This document shows, piece by piece, positions 50,726-59,211 of a DNA stretch of 64,000 bases (positions are counted from its first letter, which is position 1; each line of letters starts with the position of its first letter). Source of the stretch: Oleidesulfovibrio alaskensis DSM 16109 (GTDB taxonomy: Bacteria; Desulfobacterota; Desulfovibrionia; Desulfovibrionales; Desulfovibrionaceae). Location: positions 198,199 to 262,198 of the forward strand of contig NZ_KI519495.1 of NCBI RefSeq assembly GCF_000482745.1, read 5' to 3'. Below the pieces are notes generated by a model that saw only the letters and a list, made by a program, of their open reading frames with translations, was not told where the DNA came from and searched no databases. The translations under genes were made by a program, and so were the position numbers.

Positions 50726-51769
50726 TCAGGCAGATTCGCGCATGCAGCGTGCATAGTGCAGCAGGTCCTGCGCCATAAACTGTATGCTGTGATAAAAAGC
50801 AAAAAACTGCAGCAGCTTCTGCAGATAAAAGCGGCGGGTGGCGCCTTCGCTGCGCAGTGCGGCAAGCCGTGTTTCACACGCCTGCAACGCACTCTCCAGA
50901 TGCTCCGTACAGGGCACCTCACCGGCGCCGATGGCTTTCATGCCTTCCATGGTGGCTTCTGCCAGTGTGCGCAGCTCGTGCTTCATAATCACGTCATACC
51001 CCTCGCCCTGCGTGTTATTAAGGGCGTGCAGCATGGCGCGCAGGTGAGCCGCACACTTGGCCAGCGTATCTACCTTCAGCGAAAGCAGCCGGACATCGTC
51101 GTGGTACAGAATCCGCTCGTGGCTGGCCACCTTGCGGTACAGGGTCTTGTCTTCCAGCACTCCGGCATTGAAGCCGTCCAGCATGCCGGCATCCAGTTCT
51201 TTCTGCGAATCAATGAATGCCTCCATCATCAGCTGGTACAGACGGGCACCTTCGGCAAACTGCGCACGCAGACGCTGGCGCAGCACTTCGCCCACCCGCT
51301 GGGGCCACAACGTGACGGAAACAAGAAACGCACACCCTACCCCCACGGTGATTTCCAGCACACGAAACAAACCGAACATGACAGGCTGCGGCTGCCCGTA
51401 ACTGGCCAGCACCACGATGCATACCGTGATGGCAGCCATACGGTACCGGGCATTGTACCGGGTCATGTATGCGCAGAACGCCACAGAAACAAAAAGCGAC
51501 AGCAGATGCATGGGCAGCGTATCGGGAAACGCCAGAATGGCAAAAACCCCGATGACGGCCCCCACAGCGGTCCCCGTAAACCGGTACCACCCCATCTGCA
51601 ATGAATCCGCCACGTTCATCTGCATGACGATAACGGCTGATATGGCGGCCCAGTACCCGAACTTGAAGCCGAAATACTCTGCCAGCCAGTAGGAAAGCAC
51701 CGCCGCAAGGCCGGTTTTGAAACCGTGGCGCACATGCGCAGTGCCTGATGTGGGATCGTGATATGCCAT
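50726..51769 (-). CDS. FUSC/aromatic-acid-exporter-like membrane protein
   Basis: Inner-membrane protein of 347 residues. The N-terminal half has about six hydrophobic helices with the family stretch RHGFKTGLAAVLSYWLAEYF and YRFTGTAVGAVIGV; the C-terminal half from about residue 165 is a soluble helical domain. It resembles FUSC-type proteins related to AaeB/YccS, thought to export weak organic acids. No membrane-fusion partner is adjacent, so the substrate is unknown. Last of a possible three-gene minus-strand run. Confidence 0.78.
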   Translation of the reverse strand: MAYHDPTSGTAHVRHGFKTGLAAVLSYWLAEYFGFKFGYWAAISAVIVMQMNVADSLQMGWYRFTGTAVGAVIGVFAILAFPDTLPMHLLSLFVSVAFCAYMTRYNARYRMAAITVCIVVLASYGQPQPVMFGLFRVLEITVGVGCAFLVSVTLWPQRVGEVLRQRLRAQFAEGARLYQLMMEAFIDSQKELDAGMLDGFNAGVLEDKTLYRKVASHERILYHDDVRLLSLKVDTLAKCAAHLRAMLHALNNTQGEGYDVIMKHELRTLAEATMEGMKAIGAGEVPCTEHLESALQACETRLAALRSEGATRRFYLQKLLQFFAFYHSIQFMAQDLLHYARCMRESA

Positions 51770-51806
51770 ATATAACCTGAGTAAACCGCGACGGCGCTGC
51801 CCGCAG

Positions 51807-52049
51807 CTAGTCGCGCGCCAGAATATCCTTGTCTATGATGGGCCGGTCCCATACGCAGTTGATAATAGCACGTTTGATAAAACGCTCCAGCGGCAGCGAA
51901 TCATCATACTGGTCGCAGGTTTTGGTAAACGCCTCGACCTTCTGCGCGTCGTTGAACCGTCCGGGGTGCTTTTCCTCGATGGCCCGCATAACTGCACGCA
52001 GCAGGTCAATATCCTCTTTGTCGGGAAATACAAGATGTTCTCCGCTCAT
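51807..52049 (-). CDS. Small protein of unknown function (80 aa)
   Basis: I do not recognise this protein. It is 80 residues, soluble and acidic at the start (MSGEHLVFPDKEDIDLLRAV), mostly helical by composition, with two Cys (in KTCDQYD and IINCVWD). The start at 52049 is chosen because GAGG lies eight bases before it; the ATG nine bases upstream is too close to that site. It lies between the methyltransferase and FUSC genes on the same strand, so an operon is likely. Confidence 0.7.
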   Translation of the reverse strand: MSGEHLVFPDKEDIDLLRAVMRAIEEKHPGRFNDAQKVEAFTKTCDQYDDSLPLERFIKRAIINCVWDRPIIDKDILARD

Positions 52050-52105
52050 TTTTTTCATCCTCAAAAATCTTGTTATATCAATAAGACAGACACACAACAG
52101 CGTCT

Positions 52106-52693
52106 TTACTGCCTGCACAGTGCCAGCAGTGTTTCCCTGTTTTTCTCTTTGTTCAAAAAGTCATAGCGCAGCACCCGCCAGCCGTCCCACGGCAGCGCGG
52201 CGCAGAAATCGTGTACCGCTGCGGCTTCTGCACTGCCGCCCGCATGACCTGTATACAGATGCAGCGTCACAAGCCCTCCCGCACGCAGCAGCGGCATAAC
52301 CGCCCTGAGTGCCGCCTCGGTGGTGTGCCAGGTGGTGACCACCTGCTTGTCGCTGCCGGGCAGATACCCCAGATTGAACATGGCGCAGGCCAGATTTTCA
52401 GTACCGGCAGGCAGCAGCCTGCCTGCCGCTTCATGTCCGGCATGAAACAGCGTCACCTGCCTTTCCGCACCGTGCCGCTGCAGACGCCTGGCCGTATTTT
52501 CCAGTGCCTGCGCCTGCACGTCAAATCCGTACACCCGCCCCTGCGGTCCCACAAGACCTGCCAGAAACAAGGTGTCGTGACCGTTACCCGCGGTGGCGTC
52601 CACAACGGTATCTGCGCTGCGCACAACCTGACGCACAAGTCCGTGCGTAAATTCCAGTATGGAGGGGATGCCCCCATCAGGCGTTCTGCTCAT
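52106..52693 (-). CDS. MnmM/YtqB-like SAM-dependent methyltransferase
   Basis: Class I methyltransferase of 195 residues in the PF06962 (rRNA methylase / MnmM) family. The SAM-binding motif is VDATAGNGHDTLFLAGL at about residues 31-47, the acidic loop is VYGFDVQAQAL, and FNLGYLPGSDK is the family's catalytic-region mark. Characterised members methylate the wobble-uridine side chain in tRNA (mnm5s2U step); substrate here is inferred. GGGGGA precedes ATG 52693; an earlier in-frame start lacks a site. Confidence 0.85.
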   Translation of the reverse strand: MSRTPDGGIPSILEFTHGLVRQVVRSADTVVDATAGNGHDTLFLAGLVGPQGRVYGFDVQAQALENTARRLQRHGAERQVTLFHAGHEAAGRLLPAGTENLACAMFNLGYLPGSDKQVVTTWHTTEAALRAVMPLLRAGGLVTLHLYTGHAGGSAEAAAVHDFCAALPWDGWRVLRYDFLNKEKNRETLLALCRQ

Positions 52694-52870
52694 CTGATCC
52701 CCCTGCAGGCATTGCACATGTGCATCATGCTGCACAAAAAGCTGCACGGTGCTGTCCGCTTATGCACAACACCTTGCACCTGAAGACCGCCTCTCATTTG
52801 TAACACCCCGGAATAACAGAAATGAACATTTTGGCACGCCCTGTGCTTTATGGTCTGCATAGGTGAGGTT

Positions 52871-53074
52871 ATGAATATGTACACTGTCCCGACACAACCT
52901 GCTGCAACCTGCAGACCCGTTCCTCCTTCCGGGTCATCGTTTATCGCCGGAGCCCTGCGTGCCCTCTCCGCCCAAGAGCGGCAGCGTGTCTACCAGACCA
53001 TGAACTGGTGGAAGGCCACGGCACCCCATACAGCGGGACAGCTGCAAGACTCCCCCTGTTCTTCCCTTACCTGA
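52871..53074 (+). CDS. Possible small protein of unknown function (67 aa)
   Basis: Short frame beginning MNMYTVPTQPAATC with GGTGAGG four bases upstream. The middle has a helical, charged stretch, ALRALSAQERQRVYQTMNWW. The end is low in information. It is followed by a GC-rich hairpin. Coding status is uncertain: composition is acceptable but there is no recognisable family. Confidence 0.4.
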   Translation: MNMYTVPTQPAATCRPVPPSGSSFIAGALRALSAQERQRVYQTMNWWKATAPHTAGQLQDSPCSSLT

Positions 53075-53114
53075 TGACTCCCTTTGCCCGGCCGGAAGAT
53101 ACTCCGGCAACTCC

Positions 53115-53136
53115 AAAGGCCCCTTACGGGGCCTTT
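53115..53136. terminator. Hairpin between the small plus-strand gene and converging locus
   Basis: AAAGGCCCC (53115-53123) pairs with GGGGCCTTT (53128-53136). The T-run is only three bases, so strength is doubtful. Confidence 0.55.
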
Positions 53137-53147
53137 CGGCGTTTCAG

Positions 53148-53492
53148 TCAGGCTTTCCCGATGACTTCCAGCGGGTCCTGCGCGCTGGTCTGTGCAAAAA
53201 ACAGCGTGCGGTCAAAGGGGCCGAACTCTCCTTTTTCCGCCACCAGTGTAAAATATTCCACCCGCGCATACCGGCGCAGACGCTCTTCGGTGATGCCGTT
53301 GGCCCTGTAATATTCCTCACGGCGCACCGGACGGTTAGACTCGGTCAGGTCATACACGGCTTCGGGTGTTTCCGCCCAGGCGTGCAGCACCCACTGCCCG
53401 TCGCGCCTTACCCACCCATGTACCACACCGAACTCTTCCACTTCGCTGGCCACTTCCATGGCTGCATCAAAACACAACGGTCTGTACGGCAT
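53148..53492 (-). CDS. Small protein of unknown function beside hydantoinase gene (possible papain-like fold)
   Basis: Unrecognised 114-residue protein. A Cys-led N-terminal helix (PLCFDAAMEVA), then GWVRRDGQWVLHAWAE and EAVYDLTES, give Cys, His and Asp in the order seen in small transglutaminase- or papain-like proteins; this is a pattern reading only. EEYYRANGI follows. The ATG at 53492 is fixed by AAGGAGC. It lies 10 bp after the hydantoinase-family gene, so it is almost certainly cotranscribed and possibly an accessory to it. Confidence 0.7.
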   Translation of the reverse strand: MPYRPLCFDAAMEVASEVEEFGVVHGWVRRDGQWVLHAWAETPEAVYDLTESNRPVRREEYYRANGITEERLRRYARVEYFTLVAEKGEFGPFDRTLFFAQTSAQDPLEVIGKA

Positions 53493-53502
53493 TCCGTGCT
53501 CC

Positions 53503-55233
53503 TTATTCAGACGGGGACATGCCGCGCAACGCCAGCGCGGCCGCGCCCATGGCGTTGCCCACTTCATACAGTTCGGGAAAAACAGCCCGGGTTCCCAGCC
53601 GCGCGGCCACCCCGGGCACCAGATACCGTGCAGCCGCGCCAATGCCCACCACGGGCACCGCAAGCCGTACGGAAACATCAAGCAGAGAAAAAGACTGACG
53701 CCGTGTCAGAAATCCCGCAAAATTCGCCCCGACCTCTCGGCGGGCCACATGCTGCAGTATGGCCTCCTCAATACGGGCTTCAGCCCGCTCAAGAACATTA
53801 CGGCTGAAGGTCACAGCATCTTCACCCCGCAACGCCGCCAGCGCCCGCGCCATCCGCAGCGATGCGCCGGCATCTCCCAGCTGCAGGGCACCGGTCACAT
53901 GCAGTGCGTCCGTGGGCGTAAATCCGCACTCAAAAATTTTCTGCCCGCGGGCCAGCCGCATCATGCGGCCGTTATAGGTGACCTCGGCCATGGACAACGC
54001 GGCCAGCAGTTCTGCCAGCGGCATGACGCGCCGTGCGCACAGCAGCTGCAGCAGCGCATCGCCGGAGCAGGCATCGCCTTCCAGACCGGCACCGGCACAG
54101 ACACAGCGCCCGCCCAGCCCCGGACCTGCCCACAAGGCAGGGTCGGGCAATTCCACCCCCCAGGCGGCGGCCATGCATACGGGCACCACCCGCGCAGGTC
54201 CGAGAGACAGTGTTCCCACGGGGTCCAGTTCCACCAGACTGTCGCCCCCCACAGCCACGGTAAACATCTCCACGGCATCTACGTGCGTCTGCCATTCGCC
54301 CACCAGCATGCCGCCGGTATCAATAACCGGCCGCCCCTCGTGCACAATGGTCATATCAGTGGTTGTTCCGCCCACATCAACCACCAGCACGTCCTGCGGC
54401 TGCTGCCCCGCATAGTCGCAGCACGCCGTGGCCGCGTATTGCGCACCGAAGCATGCCGTGGCCGCGGGCCCGCTGGCCACTGTGCTGGCCGCACTGCGCA
54501 CCGCCTGTTCCATGCCCATGGTCGAAGCGTCGCCGCGCACCACCTGCACCGTTCCCCTGATGCCCTGCTCGTCCAGAGCCTTGCGCACACCGGCCAGAAA
54601 CTGTTCCATCACCGGCAGCAAGCGGGCATTCAGCACCGCCGTGGTGGCCCGTTCACGCATTCCCGCCTGCATGCTCACCTCGTGCGAACAGAACACGGGC
54701 AGACCGCTGGTCAGCCGGATGGCCTCTGCCGCCACCAGCTCATGAGCCGGATTGGCGTAACTGTGCAGCGAGCACACCGCATATGCATCCACCCTGCCAT
54801 GCAGGTCTTTCAGGTGATCCAGCAAAAATTCCAACCCCAGCGGTTCAGCTTCGGTACCGTCCTGTCTGTGGCCGCCGGGCACATAACGGGCGGCAGCGGC
54901 AGGAACCTCCATACGCTGGTTGAAACCGATGACGATCAGCCCCACATCCACGCCTTTGTTTTCCAGCAGGGCGTTGGTGGCCAGCGTGGTGGAAACCGCC
55001 GTGCTGCGGACATCAGCCGGATTGATGCCTGCCTTCAGCAGCACATCACCTATGGCTGCAGCAACCCCCGTACTGGGCTGATAGTGTGTTGTGGGCCTCT
55101 TGGCACGCGCCACGGCGTGCCCTCCGGCTATGTCCACCACCACGGCATCGGTGTATGTGCCGCCGGCATCCACTCCGATGACAAACCCGCCGTCAGGGGC
55201 TGCCGTCCGGTTCTGCTCTGTAAAGTCACTCAT
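53503..55233 (-). CDS. Hydantoinase/oxoprolinase-family protein (HyuA-like, ATP-dependent)
   Basis: ASKHA-fold protein of 576 residues, related to HyuA and the acetone-carboxylase/oxoprolinase A subunits. The N-terminal phosphate loop reads VIGVDAGGTYTDAVVV, followed by TTLATNALLENKG. The second phosphate motif is VLVVDVGGTTTDMTIVHEG at about residue 283. No B subunit (HyuB) gene is adjacent, which is unusual for a true hydantoinase. The start follows GGAGCGGG. Divergent from the dehydratase-like pair with 226 bp between. The substrate is unknown; a role tied to the neighbouring iron-sulfur system is inference. Confidence 0.85.
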   Translation of the reverse strand: MSDFTEQNRTAAPDGGFVIGVDAGGTYTDAVVVDIAGGHAVARAKRPTTHYQPSTGVAAAIGDVLLKAGINPADVRSTAVSTTLATNALLENKGVDVGLIVIGFNQRMEVPAAAARYVPGGHRQDGTEAEPLGLEFLLDHLKDLHGRVDAYAVCSLHSYANPAHELVAAEAIRLTSGLPVFCSHEVSMQAGMRERATTAVLNARLLPVMEQFLAGVRKALDEQGIRGTVQVVRGDASTMGMEQAVRSAASTVASGPAATACFGAQYAATACCDYAGQQPQDVLVVDVGGTTTDMTIVHEGRPVIDTGGMLVGEWQTHVDAVEMFTVAVGGDSLVELDPVGTLSLGPARVVPVCMAAAWGVELPDPALWAGPGLGGRCVCAGAGLEGDACSGDALLQLLCARRVMPLAELLAALSMAEVTYNGRMMRLARGQKIFECGFTPTDALHVTGALQLGDAGASLRMARALAALRGEDAVTFSRNVLERAEARIEEAILQHVARREVGANFAGFLTRRQSFSLLDVSVRLAVPVVGIGAAARYLVPGVAARLGTRAVFPELYEVGNAMGAAALALRGMSPSE

Positions 55234-55459
55234 GATTCCCGCTCCGTCTTCTGCTGTCCGCCGATGGTTCCGGACGGCTGTGATACCGCCCGTTGCCTTG
55301 GTTTGGCAATGGCTGAACCGTCAGGCATAGACATTGACTATGACACGCGCAGCGTTTCATCGGAACAAACTATTTGCCCGCTGCCGGAACCTCCTGCACA
55401 CGAAAGAGACCCGCCCCCTTACACACAGGGCTCACCGCAACTTCAGCATCGGAGGAACA

Positions 55460-56740
55460 ATGAGCAACCCGGCATACACAGCAATGTGGGAAAAACTCAA
55501 TCTCGACATTCCCGCTCATGACGGACTTCTGGAAGTACTGGGCAAATTTTACGGCGATATCTACATGTCGCAGCAGGGCCGCCTGCAGGGCATGGAATAT
55601 CTGGATTTTGTACTTTCAGAAGTACACGGTCTGCGCATACAGGAACTGCAGCAGGCTAAAGAGCAGGGCAAGAAGATCATCGGCACGTTCTGTGTCTTTG
55701 TTCCCGAAGAAATCACACTGGCTGCCGGTGCCGTGCATGTGGGGCTGTGCTCCGGTGCCGATGCAGGAACCGAAGAAGCGGAAAAGCTCGTTCCCCGCAA
55801 TACCTGCGCCCTTATCAAATCCTTCATCGGTTTCAAACTGGCACGCCTGTGTCCGTTTACCGAATCCTGTGATCTGGTGGTGGGAGAAACCACCTGCGAC
55901 GGCAAGAAAAAAGCTTATGAAGCCTTTGCAGAACATGTTCCCATGCATGTGATGGAGGTACCCAACACAAAAAGCGATGCCGCGCGCGATCTTTTTAAAA
56001 CCGAAGTGCTGCGCTACATGCAGGCGTTGCAACAGCTCACCGGCACGGCCATAACTCCGCAGGCGCTTGCCTCGGGCATCCGCACCGTCAACGCCAAACG
56101 CCGGGCACTGCAGCGTCTTTCCGCCCTGCGCAGCGCCGATCCCGCCCCCATATCCGGACGGGACGCCCTGCTTATCAATCAGGTTTCATTCTACGACGAC
56201 CCGGAACGCTTCACCCGCTCCATAAACACGCTGTGCGACCAGATGGAAGAACGCATAGCGCGCAAGGAAGGCATAGCCCCCGCAGGCACACCGCGTCTGC
56301 TGCTTTCAGGATGCCCCATGGCCGTCCCCAACTGGAAACTGCCTTACATCATGGAAAGCTCCGGCGCCGTGATAGTGGGAGAAGAGTCCTGCATCGGCAC
56401 GCGCAACACACGCGACCTTGTGGATGAATCGCAGGAGACCCTTGACGGAATGATAGACGCGCTGGTGGACAGATATATGAAAATCGACTGCGCCTGCTTT
56501 ACCCCCAACACGGAACGGCTGCACAATGTCACCGCCATGGCGCAGGAACTGAAAGCGGACGGCATAGTGCACTATGCCCTCAAGTTCTGTCAGCCCTATG
56601 CGCACGAAGCCTTTAAAATTGAAAAAGCAGCCCGCGAGAAAGACATCCCCGTACTCAGTGTGGAAACCGACTACTCCATGGAAGACGCGGAACAGCTGAA
56701 AACCCGCGTTGAAGCTTTTGTGGAAATGGTGCGCGGATAA
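55460..56740 (+). CDS. 2-hydroxyacyl-CoA dehydratase-like / double-cubane-type Fe-S protein
   Basis: Member of the HgdB/BcrB superfamily (YjiM-like), 426 residues. Cys at 78, 97, 116, 131, 137 and 146 (TFCVF, GLCSG, NTCAL, RLCPF, ESCDL, TTCDG) and at 285, 311, 344, 346 and 377 can bind clusters. A single such protein plus its activase, without a second dehydratase subunit or acyl-CoA genes, is the arrangement of the double-cubane cluster protein rather than a classical dehydratase. The ATG at 55460 follows GGAGG. The next gene starts directly after its stop. Real substrate unknown. Confidence 0.85.
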   Translation: MSNPAYTAMWEKLNLDIPAHDGLLEVLGKFYGDIYMSQQGRLQGMEYLDFVLSEVHGLRIQELQQAKEQGKKIIGTFCVFVPEEITLAAGAVHVGLCSGADAGTEEAEKLVPRNTCALIKSFIGFKLARLCPFTESCDLVVGETTCDGKKKAYEAFAEHVPMHVMEVPNTKSDAARDLFKTEVLRYMQALQQLTGTAITPQALASGIRTVNAKRRALQRLSALRSADPAPISGRDALLINQVSFYDDPERFTRSINTLCDQMEERIARKEGIAPAGTPRLLLSGCPMAVPNWKLPYIMESSGAVIVGEESCIGTRNTRDLVDESQETLDGMIDALVDRYMKIDCACFTPNTERLHNVTAMAQELKADGIVHYALKFCQPYAHEAFKIEKAAREKDIPVLSVETDYSMEDAEQLKTRVEAFVEMVRG

Positions 56741-57520
56741 ATGCTCACAGCCGGCATAGACATAGGGTCGCGCTCCATCGAACTGGTGGTCCAAAAGGAC
56801 GGTACAACCGTACACAGTGCACGCTCTGACACGACCTTTGACCCCAGAACACAGGTGCGGGCGGTCATGCAGGGGTGGCGCCCGGATATTCTGGTGGCCA
56901 CGGGCTACGGCAGAGCACTTGTGGAGCAGATGGATATGGCCGGCCGGGTGGAAACCGTAACGGAAATCAAGGCGCACGCTCTGGGTGCCGCGTCGTGCTT
57001 TCCGCAGGCCCGGACAGTACTGGACATAGGCGGACAGGACACCAAGGCCATTGCCCTTACCCCGCAGGGCAAAGTGGCGCGCTTTGAAATGAACGACCGC
57101 TGCGCCGCGGGTACCGGCAAGTTTCTGGAATACACGGCCACGGTGTTTCAGATTCCCGTGGCCGAGTTCGGCCTGTACGCGCTGAAAGGACAAAATCCGC
57201 CGGTCATCAGCAGCATGTGCACCGTTTTTGCCGAAACAGAGGCAACATCACTCATGGCGCAGGGCATCGCCGCCCCGGACATCGCTCTCGGGCTGCACTG
57301 TGCCATAGCGCGGCGCACGCTTTCCATGCTGGACCGCATTGACTGTCAGCCCCCGCTGGTTTTTGCCGGCGGGGTGGCCCGCAACCCGTGCATGCGCATG
57401 CTCATCGCCCGCGAGCTGCGCCTCATACAGGACGAAACACTGCTCGTGGCCGACAGGCCCGACATGAACGGCGCACTGGGTGCCGCGGTGCATGCACTGC
57501 GGCTTGCTACCGCCGGCTGA
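56741..57520 (+). CDS. ATP-dependent activase of 2-hydroxyacyl-CoA dehydratase family (HgdC/YjiL-like)
   Basis: BadF/BadG/HgdC-type activator of 259 residues. It uses ATP hydrolysis to push electrons at low potential into the partner. ASKHA phosphate motifs are AGIDIGSRSIELV at the N-terminus and VLDIGGQDTKAI at about residues 93-104. C121 (NDRCAAGTG) and C160 (SSMCTVF) match the cysteines that bridge one [4Fe-4S] cluster across the homodimer. The ATG follows the preceding TAA with no gap, so the two products are made together. Ends in a strong terminator. Confidence 0.92.
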   Translation: MLTAGIDIGSRSIELVVQKDGTTVHSARSDTTFDPRTQVRAVMQGWRPDILVATGYGRALVEQMDMAGRVETVTEIKAHALGAASCFPQARTVLDIGGQDTKAIALTPQGKVARFEMNDRCAAGTGKFLEYTATVFQIPVAEFGLYALKGQNPPVISSMCTVFAETEATSLMAQGIAAPDIALGLHCAIARRTLSMLDRIDCQPPLVFAGGVARNPCMRMLIARELRLIQDETLLVADRPDMNGALGAAVHALRLATAG

Positions 57521-57535
57521 CCCGGCAACAATCCG

Positions 57536-57568
57536 GCCCCTTCCGCTGTGGCGGAAGGGGCTTTTTTT
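57536..57568 (+). terminator. Intrinsic terminator of the activase gene
   Basis: GCCCCTTCCGC (57536-57546) pairs with GCGGAAGGGGC (57551-57561), followed by seven T's. Confidence 0.95.
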
Positions 57569-57578
57569 CGCCCGCAGT

Positions 57579-58091
57579 TCAGAACGGCTGGCCGCCGTTT
57601 ACCTGAGACATGAAACCGTAGGTGCCGCCCCCGCCCGACCTCACTGTTTTAATGGCCGCAATAAGTGCCTTGTCTGTTTGCGCGTCGGCAGCGGTCCATT
57701 CGATAACCGCATGGCCGAACACCACCGGAACCATGCCCTGCGCCCATATACGCACCATCCGCGTGGCACCGGGCGGCAGAGCAAAGCTACCGTTGCCCGC
57801 CCTCAGCTGCACGGGCGCCCCTATTCTGTTGCCTGTAAACACATTGCACAGGCTGCTCACATCCTTGCCGTCATGATCATACACCGTAACCCTGCAGGTT
57901 ACATCGCTTTCTGAAACATTGGTGATAAACAGGTTGGTGATAAAATCCCATGCCTCGTCACGGGCTTCAACACCGGTAACCAACGCTCGGCCACGGGGCT
58001 GAAACGTCATATCCTCCGCCACGGCATACGAAGCCGTTGCAGACACCAGCACCGCGCAGGCCATCAGGACAGCCAGTATACTGTATCGCAT
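57579..58091 (-). CDS. Exported protein of unknown function
   Basis: Unrecognised 170-residue secreted protein. The signal peptide (MRYSILAVLMACAVLV...) ends near YAVAED. The mature part reads as a beta-sandwich: NLFITNVSESDVTCRVTVYD, then GKDVSSLCNVFTG and ALPPGATRMVRIWAQG. Two Cys (in VTCRV and SLCNV) may pair in the periplasm. The wording resembles small adhesin- or appendage-like beta proteins, but I cannot name a family. The ATG at 58091 is preferred over the GTG three bases earlier because AGGAGA spacing fits. Confidence 0.75.
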   Translation of the reverse strand: MRYSILAVLMACAVLVSATASYAVAEDMTFQPRGRALVTGVEARDEAWDFITNLFITNVSESDVTCRVTVYDHDGKDVSSLCNVFTGNRIGAPVQLRAGNGSFALPPGATRMVRIWAQGMVPVVFGHAVIEWTAADAQTDKALIAAIKTVRSGGGGTYGFMSQVNGGQPF

Positions 58092-58227
58092 CACGTTCTC
58101 CTTTTTTCCGGATGCGTTCTGCCGGACACACTCCTTGTGCGATACTCAGGTAGTTGCACAAAACAGCCGGTTGTGTCTAACACCGTACAGTTTGCGCCTT
58201 ACGCCCGCGCTTATGCAGGAGGACCCT

Positions 58228-59133
58228 ATGGAACTGGAAATTGATCTGCTGCGCTGCTTTGCCGCGGTGGCGGAAGAAGGCGGCTTCACTGCGGCGGGCA
58301 GCCGTATTGGCCTTACGCAGTCCGCCGTCAGTCAGCGCATACGCAGACTGGAAGACAGGCTGGGGCGCAGGCTTTTGGTGCGCACAACCCGTACCCTGAG
58401 CCTGAGCACCGAAGGAGAAATGCTGCTGCATTACGCCCAGCGCATGCTGGCCCTGCATGACGAAGCACTTGCGCGGCTGAGTGCTTCCAGCATCAAAGGG
58501 GCCTTGCGCATCGGATTTGTGGACTATTTCGGGCCTGACGCCATGCCGGAAACCATCCGGCAATTTATCAGAAGCTTTCCGGACATCCACCTTGAACTCC
58601 ATGCCGGGCTGGGCATGGAACTGCGCCAGCTTTTCGACCACGGCAAACTGGATGTACTGGTGGCAGGCGATGACGGACAGCACACCGGAACCTGTATTGC
58701 CCGCGATACTCTGGTCTGGGCCTGCCATACCGCATACAACTGCGCCGCAGCGCGCCCTGCGTTCATGCTTGACCACCTTGCAGCTGAACCGGCGGCCACC
58801 GGTGCTCCGGTACCGCTGGTGGCGCTGCCGCTGCCCTGCGTGTTTCGCAGCGCGGCCATTGCCGCACTGGAATCACTGCAGCGCCCATGGGAGGTGGTCT
58901 TTACCGCCACGGGCATGGCCAGCGTACTTGCTGCCGTACGCGCCGGACTGGGCATCACCGTGCTGCCCCGCAGCGCCCTGACCCCCGACCTGAAAATTCC
59001 CGCACCGGAGGAAGGGTTCCCCCCGCTTCCGGCCTTTTCCACCTGCATCTACGCCAACGACAATGTCAATCTGCAAGCACTGGAGGCGCTTACCCGCCAC
59101 CTGCGTCAGCAGCTTGGTACACAGCGGGCATAG
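58228..59133 (+). CDS. LysR-family transcriptional regulator
   Basis: LysR-type regulator of 301 residues. The N-terminal winged HTH is LLRCFAAVAEEGGFTAAGSRIGLTQSAVSQRIRRLE, followed by RLLVRTTRTLSLSTEGE. The C-terminal effector domain has ALRIGFVDYFGP and ends with TGMASVLAAVRAGLGITVLP. AGGAGGACCCT precedes the ATG at 58228. Its target is not obvious: the divergent neighbour is the exported unknown protein, with 136 bp between, so a shared promoter region is possible. Confidence 0.92.
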   Translation: MELEIDLLRCFAAVAEEGGFTAAGSRIGLTQSAVSQRIRRLEDRLGRRLLVRTTRTLSLSTEGEMLLHYAQRMLALHDEALARLSASSIKGALRIGFVDYFGPDAMPETIRQFIRSFPDIHLELHAGLGMELRQLFDHGKLDVLVAGDDGQHTGTCIARDTLVWACHTAYNCAAARPAFMLDHLAAEPAATGAPVPLVALPLPCVFRSAAIAALESLQRPWEVVFTATGMASVLAAVRAGLGITVLPRSALTPDLKIPAPEEGFPPLPAFSTCIYANDNVNLQALEALTRHLRQQLGTQRA

Positions 59134-59155
59134 CCCGCACAGCCTTACCCGCACA

Positions 59156-59191
59156 CAAAAATCCCCTGCACCGGCACGCGGTGCAGGGGAT
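59156..59191 (-). terminator. Terminator of nitroreductase gene, shared with LysR gene
   Basis: ATCCCCTGCACC (59161-59172) pairs with GGTGCAGGGGAT (59180-59191); on the minus strand a T-run follows (59156-59160). Confidence 0.88.
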
Positions 59192-59211
59192 TGCGGCATT
59201 GCTGCCGCACG

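Noticed and set aside
54990..55460. Upstream extension of the dehydratase-like protein from 55334
   Set aside because: The family N-terminus and GGAGG site support ATG 55460; the extra 42 residues have no similarity and no ribosome site.
53458..55521. 687-codon plus-strand frame opposite the hydantoinase-family gene
   Set aside because: It is antisense to a clear ASKHA-family protein and shows no recognisable domain.
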